Shown: positions 20,700 through 28,890 of the stretch, in pieces
Position numbering within the stretch: position 1 is the first letter of the stretch
How the letters are laid out: each line of letters begins with the position of its first letter
Assembly (NCBI RefSeq): GCF_902497995.1
Contig: NZ_CABVII010000039.1
Location: 1 to 43,615 of the forward strand
Length of the DNA stretch: 43,615 nt
Reading direction: 5' to 3'
DNA from: Pseudomonas fluorescens
Lineage (GTDB): Bacteria > Pseudomonadota > Gammaproteobacteria > Pseudomonadales > Pseudomonadaceae
Translations under genes and position numbers: made by a program
Notes under the pieces: generated by a model
Database searches by the model: none
What the model saw: only the letters and a program-made list of their open reading frames with translations
What the model was told of the DNA's origin: nothing

Positions 20700-21302
20700 A
20701 TGCAATTAAATGTAAATGACGCTCAAGCGATCGAAGTTTCCGAACTGACATTTGGCGGCGAATTCAACGAGACGCTGGTTCACCAGGCAGTCGTGGCCTA
20801 CATGGCCGGCGGCCGTCAGGGTAGCAAGCAGCAAAAGACCCGTTCCGACGTTCGTGGTGGCGGTAAGCGCCCATGGCGTCAGAAAGGTACTGGCCGTGCT
20901 CGTGCCGGTACTATCCGTAGCCCAATCTGGCGCGGCGGCGGTACCACTTTCGCAGCTCGTCCTCAGGATCACTCCCAGAAGCTGAACAAGAAGATGTATC
21001 GCGCAGCAATGCGTTCCATCCTTGCTGAGCTGGTGCGTACTGATCGTCTGGTCGTGGTTCAGGATTTCGCCGTTGAAACGCCGAAAACCAAAGACCTGCT
21101 GGGCAAGCTGAACAACATGAGCCTGACCGACGTTCTGATCGTGTCGGACGCTGTTGATCAGAACCTGTACCTGGCTGCTCGCAACCTGCCGCACGTAGAT
21201 GTACGTGATGTGCAAGGTTCCGATCCAGTTAGTCTGATCGCATACGACAAGGTGTTGATCACCGTGTCGGCCGTGAAGAAATTCGAGGAGCTGCTGGGAT
21301 GA
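20700..21302 (+). CDS. rplD: 50S ribosomal protein L4
   Basis: 200 aa. An extended loop ([23 protein letters not shown], about 41-62) reaches the peptide exit tunnel, where macrolide-resistance changes arise; no insertion or deletion is obvious. In E. coli L4 represses the S10 operon through the long leader, which is not present in that form here. Its stop overlaps the rplW start (ATGA). Confidence 0.96.
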
Positions 21303-21598
21303 ACCAGGAACGCGTATTTAAAGTTCTGCTTGGCCCGCACGTTTCCGAGAAGGCTACGGTTCTGGCAGACAAGAAAGGCCAGTTCGTTTTCAAGGTTGCA
21401 ACTGACGCAACCAAGCTGGAAATCAAGAAGGCCGTCGAAAGCCTGTTCAGCGTGAAAGTAGAGCGTGTTACTACCCTGAATGTTCTGGGTAAGAGCAAGC
21501 GCACTGCTCGCGGTCTGGGCAAGCGTAATGACTGGAAGAAGGCAGTTATCTCCCTTCAGCCAGGCCAAGATCTCGATTTCAGCAGCAGTGCTGAGTAA
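21299..21598 (+). CDS. rplW: 50S ribosomal protein L23
   Basis: 99 aa. Sits at the tunnel exit and is the docking site for trigger factor and SRP. Family motifs include [15 protein letters not shown] at the N terminus and GRSKRT-like [18 protein letters not shown]. Overlaps rplD by 4 bases, which implies translational coupling; rplB begins 14 bases after its stop. Confidence 0.96.
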
Positions 21599-21612
21599 GG
21601 AAGGGGTGCATC

Positions 21613-22437
21613 ATGGCAATCGTTAAATGCAAACCGACTTCCCCTGGCCGCCGTTTTGTGGTCAAGGTGGTCAACCAGGAGCTGCATAAAGGCGCTCCTC
21701 ACGCACCGCTGCTCGAGAAGAAATCGAAGACTGGTGGTCGTAACAACAATGGTCGCATTACCACTCGTCACATCGGTGGTGGCCATAAGCAGCATTATCG
21801 TCTGGTCGATTTCCGTCGCAACGACAAAGATGGCATCTCTGCCACTGTCGAGCGTATCGAATACGATCCAAACCGTACTGCTCACATCGCTCTGCTGCTG
21901 TACGCAGATGGCGAGCGTCGCTACATCATCGCCCCTAAAGGCGTGAGTGCTGGTGACCAGCTGATCGCAGGTGCCCTGGCACCGATCAAGCCGGGCAACG
22001 CTCTGCAACTGCGTAACATTCCAGTTGGTAGCACCGTACACGGCATCGAATTGAAGCCAGGTAAAGGCGCACAGATCGCTCGTTCCGCTGGTGCTTCGGC
22101 TCAGCTGATCGCTCGTGAAGGTGTCTACGTGACCCTGCGTCTGCGTTCTGGTGAGATGCGTAAAGTGCTGGCTGAATGCCGCGCGACCCTGGGTGAAGTC
22201 TCGAACTCCGAGCACAGCCTGCGTTCGCTGGGTAAAGCTGGTGCCAAACGCTGGCGTGGCGTTCGCCCAACCGTTCGTGGTGTTGCCATGAACCCGGTTG
22301 ACCACCCACATGGTGGTGGTGAAGGTCGTACCTCTGGTGGTCGTCATCCGGTATCGCCATGGGGCTTCCCGACTAAGGGCGCGAAGACTCGTGGTAATAA
22401 GCGTACCGACAAAATGATCGTCCGTCGTCGCAAGTAA
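21613..22437 (+). CDS. rplB: 50S ribosomal protein L2
   Basis: 274 aa. One of the most conserved large-subunit proteins, needed for subunit joining and peptidyl transfer. The C-terminal block NPVDHPHGGGEGRTSGG carries the conserved histidine near the peptidyl transferase centre. GRITTRHIGGGHKQHYR at the N terminus binds 23S rRNA. An AGGAAGGGG site precedes the ATG. Confidence 0.97.
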   Translation: MAIVKCKPTSPGRRFVVKVVNQELHKGAPHAPLLEKKSKTGGRNNNGRITTRHIGGGHKQHYRLVDFRRNDKDGISATVERIEYDPNRTAHIALLLYADGERRYIIAPKGVSAGDQLIAGALAPIKPGNALQLRNIPVGSTVHGIELKPGKGAQIARSAGASAQLIAREGVYVTLRLRSGEMRKVLAECRATLGEVSNSEHSLRSLGKAGAKRWRGVRPTVRGVAMNPVDHPHGGGEGRTSGGRHPVSPWGFPTKGAKTRGNKRTDKMIVRRRK

Positions 22438-22453
22438 ATAGAGGGATACGACA

Positions 22454-22729
22454 GTGCCACGTTCTCTGAAAAAAGGTCCTTTTATCGATCTTCACCTACT
22501 GAAGAAGATCGAAGTGGCGGCGGAAAAGAACGATCGCAAACCAGTGAAAACCTGGTCGCGCCGTTCGATGATCCTGCCACAAATGGTCGGTTTGACCATC
22601 GCAGTACACAACGGTCGTCAACACGTCCCAGTTCTCGTGAACGAAGACATGGTCGGCCACAAACTGGGCGAGTTTGCCGGTACCCGCACTTATCGTGGGC
22701 ACGTGGCAGACAAGAAAGCCAAGCGTTAA
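22454..22729 (+). CDS. rpsS: 30S ribosomal protein S19
   Basis: 91 aa with a GTG start at 22454 (GAGGG upstream). Forms the head with S13 and contacts the A-site finger of 23S rRNA. The sequence PRSLKKGPFIDLHLLKK and the C-terminal FAGTRTYRGHVADKK are diagnostic. Confidence 0.96.
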   Translation: MPRSLKKGPFIDLHLLKKIEVAAEKNDRKPVKTWSRRSMILPQMVGLTIAVHNGRQHVPVLVNEDMVGHKLGEFAGTRTYRGHVADKKAKR

Positions 22730-22740
22730 GGGGTTAGGAA

Positions 22741-23073
22741 ATGGAAGTAGCCGCTAAGTTGTCGGGCGCTCGAATCTCCGCCCAGAAAGCCCGCTTGGTC
22801 GCCGACCAGATCCGCGGGAAGAAGGTGGGCGAAGCGCTCAACCTGTTGGCTTTCAGCAGTAAGAAAGCCGCCGAGATCATGAAGAAAGTGCTGGAGTCGG
22901 CCGTAGCCAACGCCGAGCATAACGAAGGCGCAGACGTTGATGACCTTAAAGTCAGCACCGTTTTCGTCAACGAAGGGCGTTCGCTGAAGCGCATCATGCC
23001 ACGTGCCAAAGGCCGTGCTGATCGCATCGTCAAGCGGTCTTGCCATATCACTGTCAAGGTTGCTGACAAGTAA
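22741..23073 (+). CDS. rplV: 50S ribosomal protein L22
   Basis: 110 aa. Its beta-hairpin ([17 protein letters not shown], about 80-96) lines the exit tunnel next to L4. The N-terminal [20 protein letters not shown] is typical. The ATG at 22741 follows AGGGGTTAGGA, 11 bases after rpsS. Confidence 0.96.
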
Positions 23074-23086
23074 CGGAGTCGAAGAG

Positions 23087-23773
23087 ATGGGTCAGAAAGT
23101 ACATCCCATTGGCATTCGCCTGGGAATCGTCAAGGAGCACACCTCCGTCTGGTACGCAGACGGTCGGACTTATGCGGACTATTTGTTCGCTGATCTGAAG
23201 GTGCGTGAGTATCTCCAAGACAAACTAAAAAGCGCGTCCGTAAGCCGTATCGATATCCATCGTCCGGCTCAAACTGCACGTATCACCATCCACACCGCTC
23301 GTCCAGGTATCGTTATCGGGAAGAAAGGTGAAGATGTTGAGAAACTGCGTCAGGACCTGACCAAACAAATGGGTGTGCCTGTGCACATCAATATCGAAGA
23401 AATCCGCAAGCCGGAACTCGACGGTATGTTGGTTGCGCAGAGCGTAGCTCAGCAGCTGGAGCGTCGCGTAATGTTCCGTCGCGCTATGAAGCGCGCCGTA
23501 CAGAACGCCATGCGCATTGGTGCCAAAGGCATCAAAATCCAAGTGAGCGGTCGTCTCGGCGGTGCTGAAATCGCACGTACTGAATGGTATCGCGAAGGTC
23601 GTGTGCCACTGCACACCCTGCGTGCCGACATCGACTATGCCAACTACGAAGCTCACACCACCTACGGTGTGATCGGTGTAAAGGTTTGGATCTTCAAGGG
23701 CGAAGTAATTGGTGGTCGCCAAGAAGAACTGAAACCACAAGCACCAGCGCCTCGTAAAAAAGCTGCTAAGTAA
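23087..23773 (+). CDS. rpsC: 30S ribosomal protein S3
   Basis: 228 aa. At the mRNA entry channel, where S3, S4 and S5 form the helicase. The KH domain carries the [15 protein letters not shown] motif (about 72-90). The start ATG at 23087 ([13 protein letters not shown]) follows a GGAG site and matches the family; an open frame runs back into rplV without conservation. The C terminus is a short lysine/proline tail. Confidence 0.97.
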
Positions 23774-23785
23774 GGGGTACGCCAA

Positions 23786-24199
23786 ATGTTGCAACCAAAG
23801 CGTACGAAGTTCCGCAAGCAAATGACTGGTCACAACCGTGGCCTGGCATTGCGCGGTAGCAAAGTCAGCTTCGGCGAGTATGCGCTGAAGTCTGTAGCTC
23901 GTGGTCGTCTCACCGCTCGTCAGATCGAGTCAGCGCGTCGTGCACTGACCCGTCACGTTAAACGTGGCGGCAAGATCTGGATCCGTGTATTCCCGGACAA
24001 GCCTATTTCCAAAAAGCCCCTCGAAGTTCGGATGGGTAAAGGTAAGGGTAGTGTCGAGTACTGGGTTGCCCAGATTCAGCCAGGCAAGGTCCTGTATGAA
24101 ATCGAGGGTGTTTCTGAAGAGCTGGCGCGTGAGGCTTTTGCCCTGGCTGCTGCAAAGCTGCCGCTCGCCACCGCTTTTGTTAAACGGACGGTGATGTGA
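23786..24199 (+). CDS. rplP: 50S ribosomal protein L16
   Basis: 137 aa. Contacts the A- and P-site tRNA elbows and is among the last proteins added to the 50S subunit. The start MLQPKRTKFRKQ and the block RVFPDKPISKKPLEVRMGKGKG are typical; the latter region holds the arginine that is hydroxylated in some bacteria. Its stop overlaps the rpmC start (TGATG). Confidence 0.96.
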   Translation: MLQPKRTKFRKQMTGHNRGLALRGSKVSFGEYALKSVARGRLTARQIESARRALTRHVKRGGKIWIRVFPDKPISKKPLEVRMGKGKGSVEYWVAQIQPGKVLYEIEGVSEELAREAFALAAAKLPLATAFVKRTVM

Positions 24200-24390
24200 T
24201 GAAAGCGAATGAACTTCGTGAAAAAGACGCGCCGCAGCTTAACGAGCAACTGCTCGGCCTGCTGCGCGACCAGTTCAATCTGCGCATGCAGAAAGCAACT
24301 GGCCAGTTGGGGCAGTCTCACCTGCTCCGGCAAGTTAAGCGTGACATCGCTCGCGTGAAGACTGTGCTCAAACAGCAGGCAGGTAAGTAA
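24199..24390 (+). CDS. rpmC: 50S ribosomal protein L29
   Basis: 63 aa. Small two-helix protein near the tunnel exit, beside L23. Begins MKANELREKDAPQLNEQLL and includes the conserved FNLRMQKATGQL segment. The ATG at 24199 overlaps the rplP stop; an in-frame GTG one codon earlier is less likely. Confidence 0.95.
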   Translation: MKANELREKDAPQLNEQLLGLLRDQFNLRMQKATGQLGQSHLLRQVKRDIARVKTVLKQQAGK

Positions 24391-24392
24391 TC

Positions 24393-24659
24393 ATGGCTGA
24401 AGCCGAAAAAACCGTCCGTACGCTGACTGGCCGTGTTGTCAGCGACAAAATGGACAAGACCATCACCGTTCTGATCGAGCGTCGCGTAAAGCACCCGATC
24501 TACGGTAAATACGTTAAGCGTTCGACTAAGCTGCACGCGCACGACGAAACCAATCAGTGCCACATCGGCGACAAAGTCACTATTCGTGAAACTCGTCCTT
24601 TGGCCAAGACCAAGTCTTGGGCGCTGGTTGATGTTCTCGAACGCGCTGTGGAAGTCTAA
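24393..24659 (+). CDS. rpsQ: 30S ribosomal protein S17
   Basis: 88 aa. Primary 16S rRNA binding protein with an OB-like fold. Shows the LTGRVVSDKMDKTITVLIER motif and HDETNQCHIGDKVTI. It begins 3 bases after the rpmC stop and is followed 23 bases later by rplN. Confidence 0.96.
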   Translation: MAEAEKTVRTLTGRVVSDKMDKTITVLIERRVKHPIYGKYVKRSTKLHAHDETNQCHIGDKVTIRETRPLAKTKSWALVDVLERAVEV

Positions 24660-24682
24660 GGACTAGGGGTCGGAGAAATTAT

Positions 24683-25051
24683 ATGATTCAGACTCAATCC
24701 ATGCTCGATGTGGCCGATAACAGCGGCGCACGCCGCGTTATGTGCATCAAGGTGCTGGGTGGCTCCCATCGTCGTTACGCTGGTATCGGTGACATCATCA
24801 AAGTTACCGTGAAGGAAGCAATTCCTCGCGGTAAAGTGAAAAAAGGCCAAGTGATGACTGCTGTTGTAGTCCGCACTCGTCACGGCGTACGTCGTGCTGA
24901 TGGCTCCATTATCCGCTTTGATGGCAACGCTGCTGTTCTTCTGAACAACAAGCAAGAGCCGATCGGCACCCGTATCTTTGGGCCAGTGACCCGTGAACTT
25001 CGTACTGAGAAGTTCATGAAGATCGTCTCGCTCGCCCCAGAAGTGCTGTAA
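24683..25051 (+). CDS. rplN: 50S ribosomal protein L14
   Basis: 122 aa. Lies at the subunit interface and forms bridge B8. MIQTQSMLDVADNSGARRVMCIKVLGG is the family signature. In E. coli the spc operon promoter lies just before this gene; here the gap after rpsQ is only 23 bases and no promoter is visible, so transcription continues from S10. Confidence 0.97.
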   Translation: MIQTQSMLDVADNSGARRVMCIKVLGGSHRRYAGIGDIIKVTVKEAIPRGKVKKGQVMTAVVVRTRHGVRRADGSIIRFDGNAAVLLNNKQEPIGTRIFGPVTRELRTEKFMKIVSLAPEVL

Positions 25052-25062
25052 GGAGATCCGAC

Positions 25063-25377
25063 ATGCAAAAGATTCGTCGTGACGACGAGATCATCGTGAT
25101 CGCCGGCAAAGACAAAGGTAAGCGCGGTAAGGTGCTTAAGGTTCTCGCTAACAACCGTCTGGTTATTGGCGGTCTGAACCTGGTCAAGCGTCATACCAAG
25201 CCTAACCCGATGTCGGGCGTGCAAGGCGGTATCGTCGAAAAAGAAGCTCCACTGGACGCTTCTAACGTCGCCATTTTCAACGGCGAAACCAACAAGGCTG
25301 ACCGCGTTGGTTTCAAAGTAGAAGACGGCAAGAAAATTCGTGTCTTCAAGTCGACCCAAAAAGCGGTTGATGCTTGA
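25063..25377 (+). CDS. rplX: 50S ribosomal protein L24
   Basis: 104 aa. Early assembly protein with a KOW motif (DEIIVIAGKDKGKRGKVLKVL, about 7-27) that binds the 5' domain of 23S rRNA. Preceded by AAGGAG. The NPMSGVQGGIVEKEAP loop is conserved. Confidence 0.96.
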   Translation: MQKIRRDDEIIVIAGKDKGKRGKVLKVLANNRLVIGGLNLVKRHTKPNPMSGVQGGIVEKEAPLDASNVAIFNGETNKADRVGFKVEDGKKIRVFKSTQKAVDA

Positions 25378-25399
25378 ACACTGCTAGGTAGATAAGACC

Positions 25400-25939
25400 A
25401 TGGCACGACTAAAAGAGATTTACTGGAAGGAAATCGCACCGAAACTTAAGGAAGAACTTAAGCTTTCGAACGTGATGGAAGTTCCACGCGTTACAAAAAT
25501 CACCCTGAACATGGGTCTGGGCGAAGCGGTCGGTGACAAAAAAGTCATCGAGCACGCTGTTGCCGACCTGGAAAAGATCACCGGTCAGAAAGTCGTTGTG
25601 ACTTACGCTCGGAAATCCATCGCTGGCTTTAAAGTCCGTGAAGGTTGGCCGATCGGCGTCAAAGTGACCCTGCGCCGTGAGCGTATGTACGAATTCCTGG
25701 ATCGTCTGCTGTCGATCTCCCTGCCTCGGGTTCGCGACTTCCGCGGCCTGAATGCCAAGTCCTTCGATGGTCGTGGTAACTACAGCATGGGCGTTAAAGA
25801 GCAGATCATCTTCCCGGAAATCGACTACGACAAGATCGATGCTCTCCGCGGTCTGGACATTACCCTGACCACCACTGCCAAGAACGATGATGAAGGTCGC
25901 GCCCTGTTGCGTGCTTTCAAATTCCCGTTCCGCAACTGA
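25400..25939 (+). CDS. rplE: 50S ribosomal protein L5
   Basis: 179 aa. Binds 5S rRNA in the central protuberance and contacts S13. Typical are KITLNMGLGEAVGDKK and the GRGNYSMGVKEQIIFPEIDYDK block. In E. coli S8 represses the spc message by binding around the start of this gene. Whether that site exists here is not clear, and rpsH now lies beyond a terminator. Confidence 0.96.
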   Translation: MARLKEIYWKEIAPKLKEELKLSNVMEVPRVTKITLNMGLGEAVGDKKVIEHAVADLEKITGQKVVVTYARKSIAGFKVREGWPIGVKVTLRRERMYEFLDRLLSISLPRVRDFRGLNAKSFDGRGNYSMGVKEQIIFPEIDYDKIDALRGLDITLTTTAKNDDEGRALLRAFKFPFRN

Positions 25940-25952
25940 TTGGAGTAGGAAA

Positions 25953-26258
25953 ATGGCCAAGATGAGCATGAAAAACCGCGAGCTGAAGCGTCAGCTCACG
26001 GTTGCCAAGTACGCCAAAAAGCGTGCAGCACTGAAAGCTATCATCGTTGATCTGAACGCAAGTCCAGAAGCACGTTGGGAAGCTACAGTCGCTCTGCAGA
26101 AGCAGCCACGTGACGCAAGCGCTTCGCGCATGCGTAACCGCTGCCGCCTGACCGGTCGTCCACACGGCGTTTACCGCAAGTTCGGCCTTGGCCGTAACAA
26201 ACTGCGTGAAGCTGCAATGCGTGGTGACGTACCTGGTCTGGTTAAAGCCAGCTGGTAA
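25953..26258 (+). CDS. rpsN: 30S ribosomal protein S14 (zinc-free type)
   Basis: 101 aa, the long form without the CxxC zinc motif. Begins MAKMSMKNRELKRQLTVAKY and ends with the conserved CRLTGRPHGVYRKFGLGRNKLREAAMRG region. The ATG at 25953 follows GGAGTAGGA; the frame is open farther upstream, inside rplE, without homology. The gene is followed by two hairpins and a promoter, so it appears to be the last gene of the S10-spc transcript. Confidence 0.96.
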   Translation: MAKMSMKNRELKRQLTVAKYAKKRAALKAIIVDLNASPEARWEATVALQKQPRDASASRMRNRCRLTGRPHGVYRKFGLGRNKLREAAMRGDVPGLVKASW

Positions 26259-26280
26259 GCACTGTCAAAGTCTCGGTGTC

Positions 26281-26298
26281 CAGGATCGCAAGATCCTG
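26281..26298 (+). other. GCAA-tetraloop hairpin after rpsN
   Basis: CAGGATC (26281-26287) pairs with GATCCTG (26292-26298) around a GCAA loop. With no T-run it is not a terminator by itself; it may protect the 3' end of the rpsN message or assist the terminator ~20 bases downstream. Confidence 0.6.
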
Positions 26299-26318
26299 AC
26301 CACCGGTGACCTTGAACT

Positions 26319-26352
26319 TGAATCAAGCCCCTTTTGGGGCTTGATTCATTTG
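26319..26352 (+). terminator. Rho-independent terminator between rpsN and rpsH
   Basis: A perfect 13-bp stem, TGAATCAAGCCCC (26319-26331) against GGGGCTTGATTCA (26336-26348), with a TTTT loop, followed by TTTG. The T-tract is short, so read-through is possible. The 3' arm contains the -35 box of the next promoter. Confidence 0.75.
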
Positions 26353-26369
26353 TGGGGTGTGTCTAGAAT
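26341..26369 (+). promoter_or_regulatory. Internal spc promoter (rpsH onward)
   Basis: -35 TTGATT (26341-26346), 17-base spacer, -10 TAGAAT (26364-26369), with a GC-rich start region ACCCGGCTCGCC. The -35 lies within the terminator stem just described. The leader to rpsH would be about 90 bases. Confidence 0.75.
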
Positions 26370-26466
26370 ACCCGGCTCGCCTGAGCCCGTGCTTTTTTCG
26401 TGCGGAGTTTCTCGGCGAAGGTAGTAGCCGCAAGGCTTATTTTTTTGTATTAGGAGCGTCTAGCCC

Positions 26467-26859
26467 ATGAGTATGCAGGACCCGTTAGCGGACATGCTAA
26501 CTCGAATCCGTAATGCCCAGATGGCTGAAAAGTCCGTCGTAAGCATGCCTTCTTCCACGTTGAAGGTGGCTGTAGCTAAAGTCCTGAAGGACGAAGGCTA
26601 CATCGCGGGTTATCAGATCAGCAGCGAAATCAAACCACTGCTGTCTATCGAGCTGAAATATTTCGAAGGCCGTCCGGTCATCGAAGAAGTGAAGCGCGTT
26701 AGCCGTCCAGGCCTGCGTCAGTACAAGTCCGTCGATGATCTGCCGAAAGTTCGTGGCGGTCTCGGTGTGTCTATCGTCTCCACCAACAAAGGTGTGATGA
26801 CGGATCGTGCTGCGCGCGCTGCCGGTGTCGGCGGCGAAGTTCTTTGCACTGTGTTCTAA
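26467..26859 (+). CDS. rpsH: 30S ribosomal protein S8
   Basis: 130 aa. Primary 16S rRNA binding protein in the central domain and the known translational repressor of the spc operon in E. coli. Starts MSMQDPLADMLTRIRNAQMA and ends with the conserved ARAAGVGGEVLCTVF. Preceded by TAGGAGCG and by its own promoter, so its expression may be separated from the upstream rplN-rpsN genes. Confidence 0.97.
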   Translation: MSMQDPLADMLTRIRNAQMAEKSVVSMPSSTLKVAVAKVLKDEGYIAGYQISSEIKPLLSIELKYFEGRPVIEEVKRVSRPGLRQYKSVDDLPKVRGGLGVSIVSTNKGVMTDRAARAAGVGGEVLCTVF

Positions 26860-26871
26860 GGGGGGATAAGC

Positions 26872-27405
26872 ATGTCACGCGTCGCTAAGAACCCCGTTAA
26901 GCTGCCAGCCGGTGTCGAAGTCAAATTCGCAGGCCAACAGCTTTCGGTGAAGGGTGCCAAGGGCACTCTCGAACTGAACATCCATTCGTCCGTTGAGATT
27001 GTTGAAGAAGCCGGTGAGCTGCGTTTTGCTGCTCGCAATGGCGATCAACAGACTCGCGCAATGGCTGGTACCACTCGTGCGTTGGTAAACAACATGGTCC
27101 AAGGCGTAAGCCAAGGCTTCGAGCGCAAGCTCCAGCTGGTCGGTGTTGGTTACAAAGCGCAAGCAAAAGGCACAGTGCTGAACCTGGCTCTTGGCTTCTC
27201 GCACCCAGTGGATTATGAACTGCCGGAAGGCATCACCGCTGAGACTCCTAGCCAGACCGATATCCTGATCAAGGGCATCGATAAGCAGCTGGTAGGTCAA
27301 GTGGCCGCCGAGATCCGCGACTTCCGTCCACCAGAGCCGTACAAAGGCAAAGGTGTGCGCTACGCGGACGAAGTCGTCCGTCGTAAAGAAGCCAAGAAGA
27401 AGTAG
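26872..27405 (+). CDS. rplF: 50S ribosomal protein L6
   Basis: 177 aa with two similar alpha/beta domains. Located near the sarcin-ricin loop and L7/L12 stalk base. The C-terminal signature RPPEPYKGKGVRYADEVVRRKEAKKK is complete. Begins 12 bases after rpsH with AGGGGGG upstream. Confidence 0.97.
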   Translation: MSRVAKNPVKLPAGVEVKFAGQQLSVKGAKGTLELNIHSSVEIVEEAGELRFAARNGDQQTRAMAGTTRALVNNMVQGVSQGFERKLQLVGVGYKAQAKGTVLNLALGFSHPVDYELPEGITAETPSQTDILIKGIDKQLVGQVAAEIRDFRPPEPYKGKGVRYADEVVRRKEAKKK

Positions 27406-27415
27406 GGCATAGCAA

Positions 27416-27766
27416 ATGACCGACAAAAAAGTTACTCGACTGCGTCGCGCTCGCAAAGCACGCCTGAAAATGCACGAACTCGAAGTCGTGCGTCTCTGCG
27501 TGTTCCGCTCGTCGCAGCACATCTACGCCCAGGTCATTTCGGCCGACGGCAACAAAGTCCTGGCAAGTGCCTCGACTTTGGATAAAGAACTGCGTGATGG
27601 CGCCACTGGCAACATCGACGCGGCCACTAAGGTTGGCCAGCTGGTCGCTACGCGTGCAAAAGCCGCTGGCGTCTCGCAGGTGGCTTTCGACCGCTCTGGC
27701 TTCAAGTACCACGGCCGCGTCAAGGCGCTGGCTGATGCTGCTCGTGAAGCTGGGCTGGAGTTCTAA
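27416..27766 (+). CDS. rplR: 50S ribosomal protein L18
   Basis: 116 aa. Binds 5S rRNA with L5. A basic N terminus (KVTRLRRARKARLKMHE) and the C-terminal VAFDRSGFKYHGRVKALADAAREAG block are diagnostic. Only 10 bases follow rplF and 3 bases precede rpsE. Confidence 0.96.
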   Translation: MTDKKVTRLRRARKARLKMHELEVVRLCVFRSSQHIYAQVISADGNKVLASASTLDKELRDGATGNIDAATKVGQLVATRAKAAGVSQVAFDRSGFKYHGRVKALADAAREAGLEF

Positions 27767-27769
27767 GTT

Positions 27770-28270
27770 ATGTCAAATAACGACCAAAAGCGCGACGAAG
27801 GCTACATCGAGAAGCTGGTTCAAGTTAACCGCGTAGCCAAAACCGTTAAAGGCGGCCGTATCTTCACTTTCACCGCGTTGACCGTGGTAGGTGATGGTAA
27901 AGGGCGTGTTGGCTTCGGCCGTGGCAAGTCACGTGAAGTGCCTGCTGCGATCCAGAAGGCAATGGAAGCTGCTCGCCGCAACATGATCCAAGTTGATCTG
28001 AACGGCACCACGCTGCAGTACGCAATGAAGTCCGGTCACGGCGCTTCGAAGGTGTACATGCAGCCTGCTTCTGAAGGTACCGGTATCATCGCTGGCGGCG
28101 CTATGCGTGCTGTCCTCGAGGTTGCTGGCGTTCAGAACGTTCTCGCCAAGTGCTACGGTTCGACTAACCCGGTAAACGTGGTTCACGCCACTTTCAAAGG
28201 TTTGAAGGCCATGCAGTCTCCTGAATCCATTGCCGCCAAGCGTGGCAAAAGCGTCAAGGAGATCTTCTGA
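27770..28270 (+). CDS. rpsE: 30S ribosomal protein S5
   Basis: 166 aa. Part of the mRNA entry helicase and of the decoding fidelity network. The N-terminal double-stranded RNA-binding domain (EKLVQVNRVAKTVKGGRIF) and the GFGRGKSREVPAAIQKAMEAA loop are present. The spectinomycin-resistance region (VAKTVKGGR) shows no deletion. Confidence 0.97.
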   Translation: MSNNDQKRDEGYIEKLVQVNRVAKTVKGGRIFTFTALTVVGDGKGRVGFGRGKSREVPAAIQKAMEAARRNMIQVDLNGTTLQYAMKSGHGASKVYMQPASEGTGIIAGGAMRAVLEVAGVQNVLAKCYGSTNPVNVVHATFKGLKAMQSPESIAAKRGKSVKEIF

Positions 28271-28272
28271 TC

Positions 28273-28449
28273 ATGGCTACCGTTAAAGTTACGCTGATCA
28301 AAAGCATGACCGGCCGCATCCCTAACCACAAGCTGTGCGTTAAGGGTCTGGGTCTGCGTCGCATCGGTCACACTGTAGAAGTACTTGATACTCCCGAGAA
28401 TCGCGGGATGATCAACAAGGCTTACTACATGCTGCGTGTCGAGGGTTAA
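28273..28449 (+). CDS. rpmD: 50S ribosomal protein L30
   Basis: 58 aa. Translating from the ATG at 28273, two bases after the rpsE stop, gives ATVKVTLIKSMTGRIPNHK and the typical GLGLRRIGHTVEVLDTPENRGMI stretch, ending in MLRVEG. It is a small single-domain large-subunit protein. rplO starts 3 bases after its TAA, keeping the tight rpsE-rpmD-rplO order. Confidence 0.96.
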   Translation: MATVKVTLIKSMTGRIPNHKLCVKGLGLRRIGHTVEVLDTPENRGMINKAYYMLRVEG

Positions 28450-28452
28450 TCG

Positions 28453-28890
28453 ATGAAACTCAATGATCTGAGTCCAGCGCCGGGTTCCCGTCGCGAAAAG
28501 CATCGTCCGGGCCGTGGTATCGGTAGTGGTTTGGGCAAGACCGGTGGCCGTGGCCACAAAGGTCAGTCCTCCCGCTCCGGTGGCACCATTGCTCCAGGCT
28601 TTGAAGGCGGTCAACAGCCGCTGCATCGTCGCCTGCCGAAGTTCGGTTTCGTTTCCCTGAAAGCCATGGACCGCGCAGAAGTGCGTCTGTCCGAGCTGGC
28701 TAAAGTGGAAGGCGACATCGTCACCGTGCAGTCCCTGAAAGATGCCAACGTGATCAACGTCAACGTACAGCGTGTGAAAATCATGCTGTCCGGTGAAGTG
28801 ACTCGCGCTGTCACTATCGGCAAGGGAATCGGCGCCACCAAAGGTGCGCGTGCGGCTATCGAAGCAGCTGGCGGCAAGTTCGAGGAATAA
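28453..28890 (+). CDS. rplO: 50S ribosomal protein L15
   Basis: 145 aa. Late assembly protein of the 50S subunit. The glycine/arginine-rich N-terminal extension (HRPGRGIGSGLGKTGGRGHKG) threads into rRNA, and a folded C-terminal domain follows. Its stop codon abuts the secY ATG with no gap, implying coupled translation of the last ribosomal gene and the translocase gene. Confidence 0.96.
   Translation: MKLNDLSPAPGSRREKHRPGRGIGSGLGKTGGRGHKGQSSRSGGTIAPGFEGGQQPLHRRLPKFGFVSLKAMDRAEVRLSELAKVEGDIVTVQSLKDANVINVNVQRVKIMLSGEVTRAVTIGKGIGATKGARAAIEAAGGKFEE

Noticed and set aside
26188..26424. Open frame covering the end of rpsN and the rpsN-rpsH gap
   Set aside because: The non-coding part is explained by a hairpin, a terminator and a promoter; the peptide resembles no known protein.
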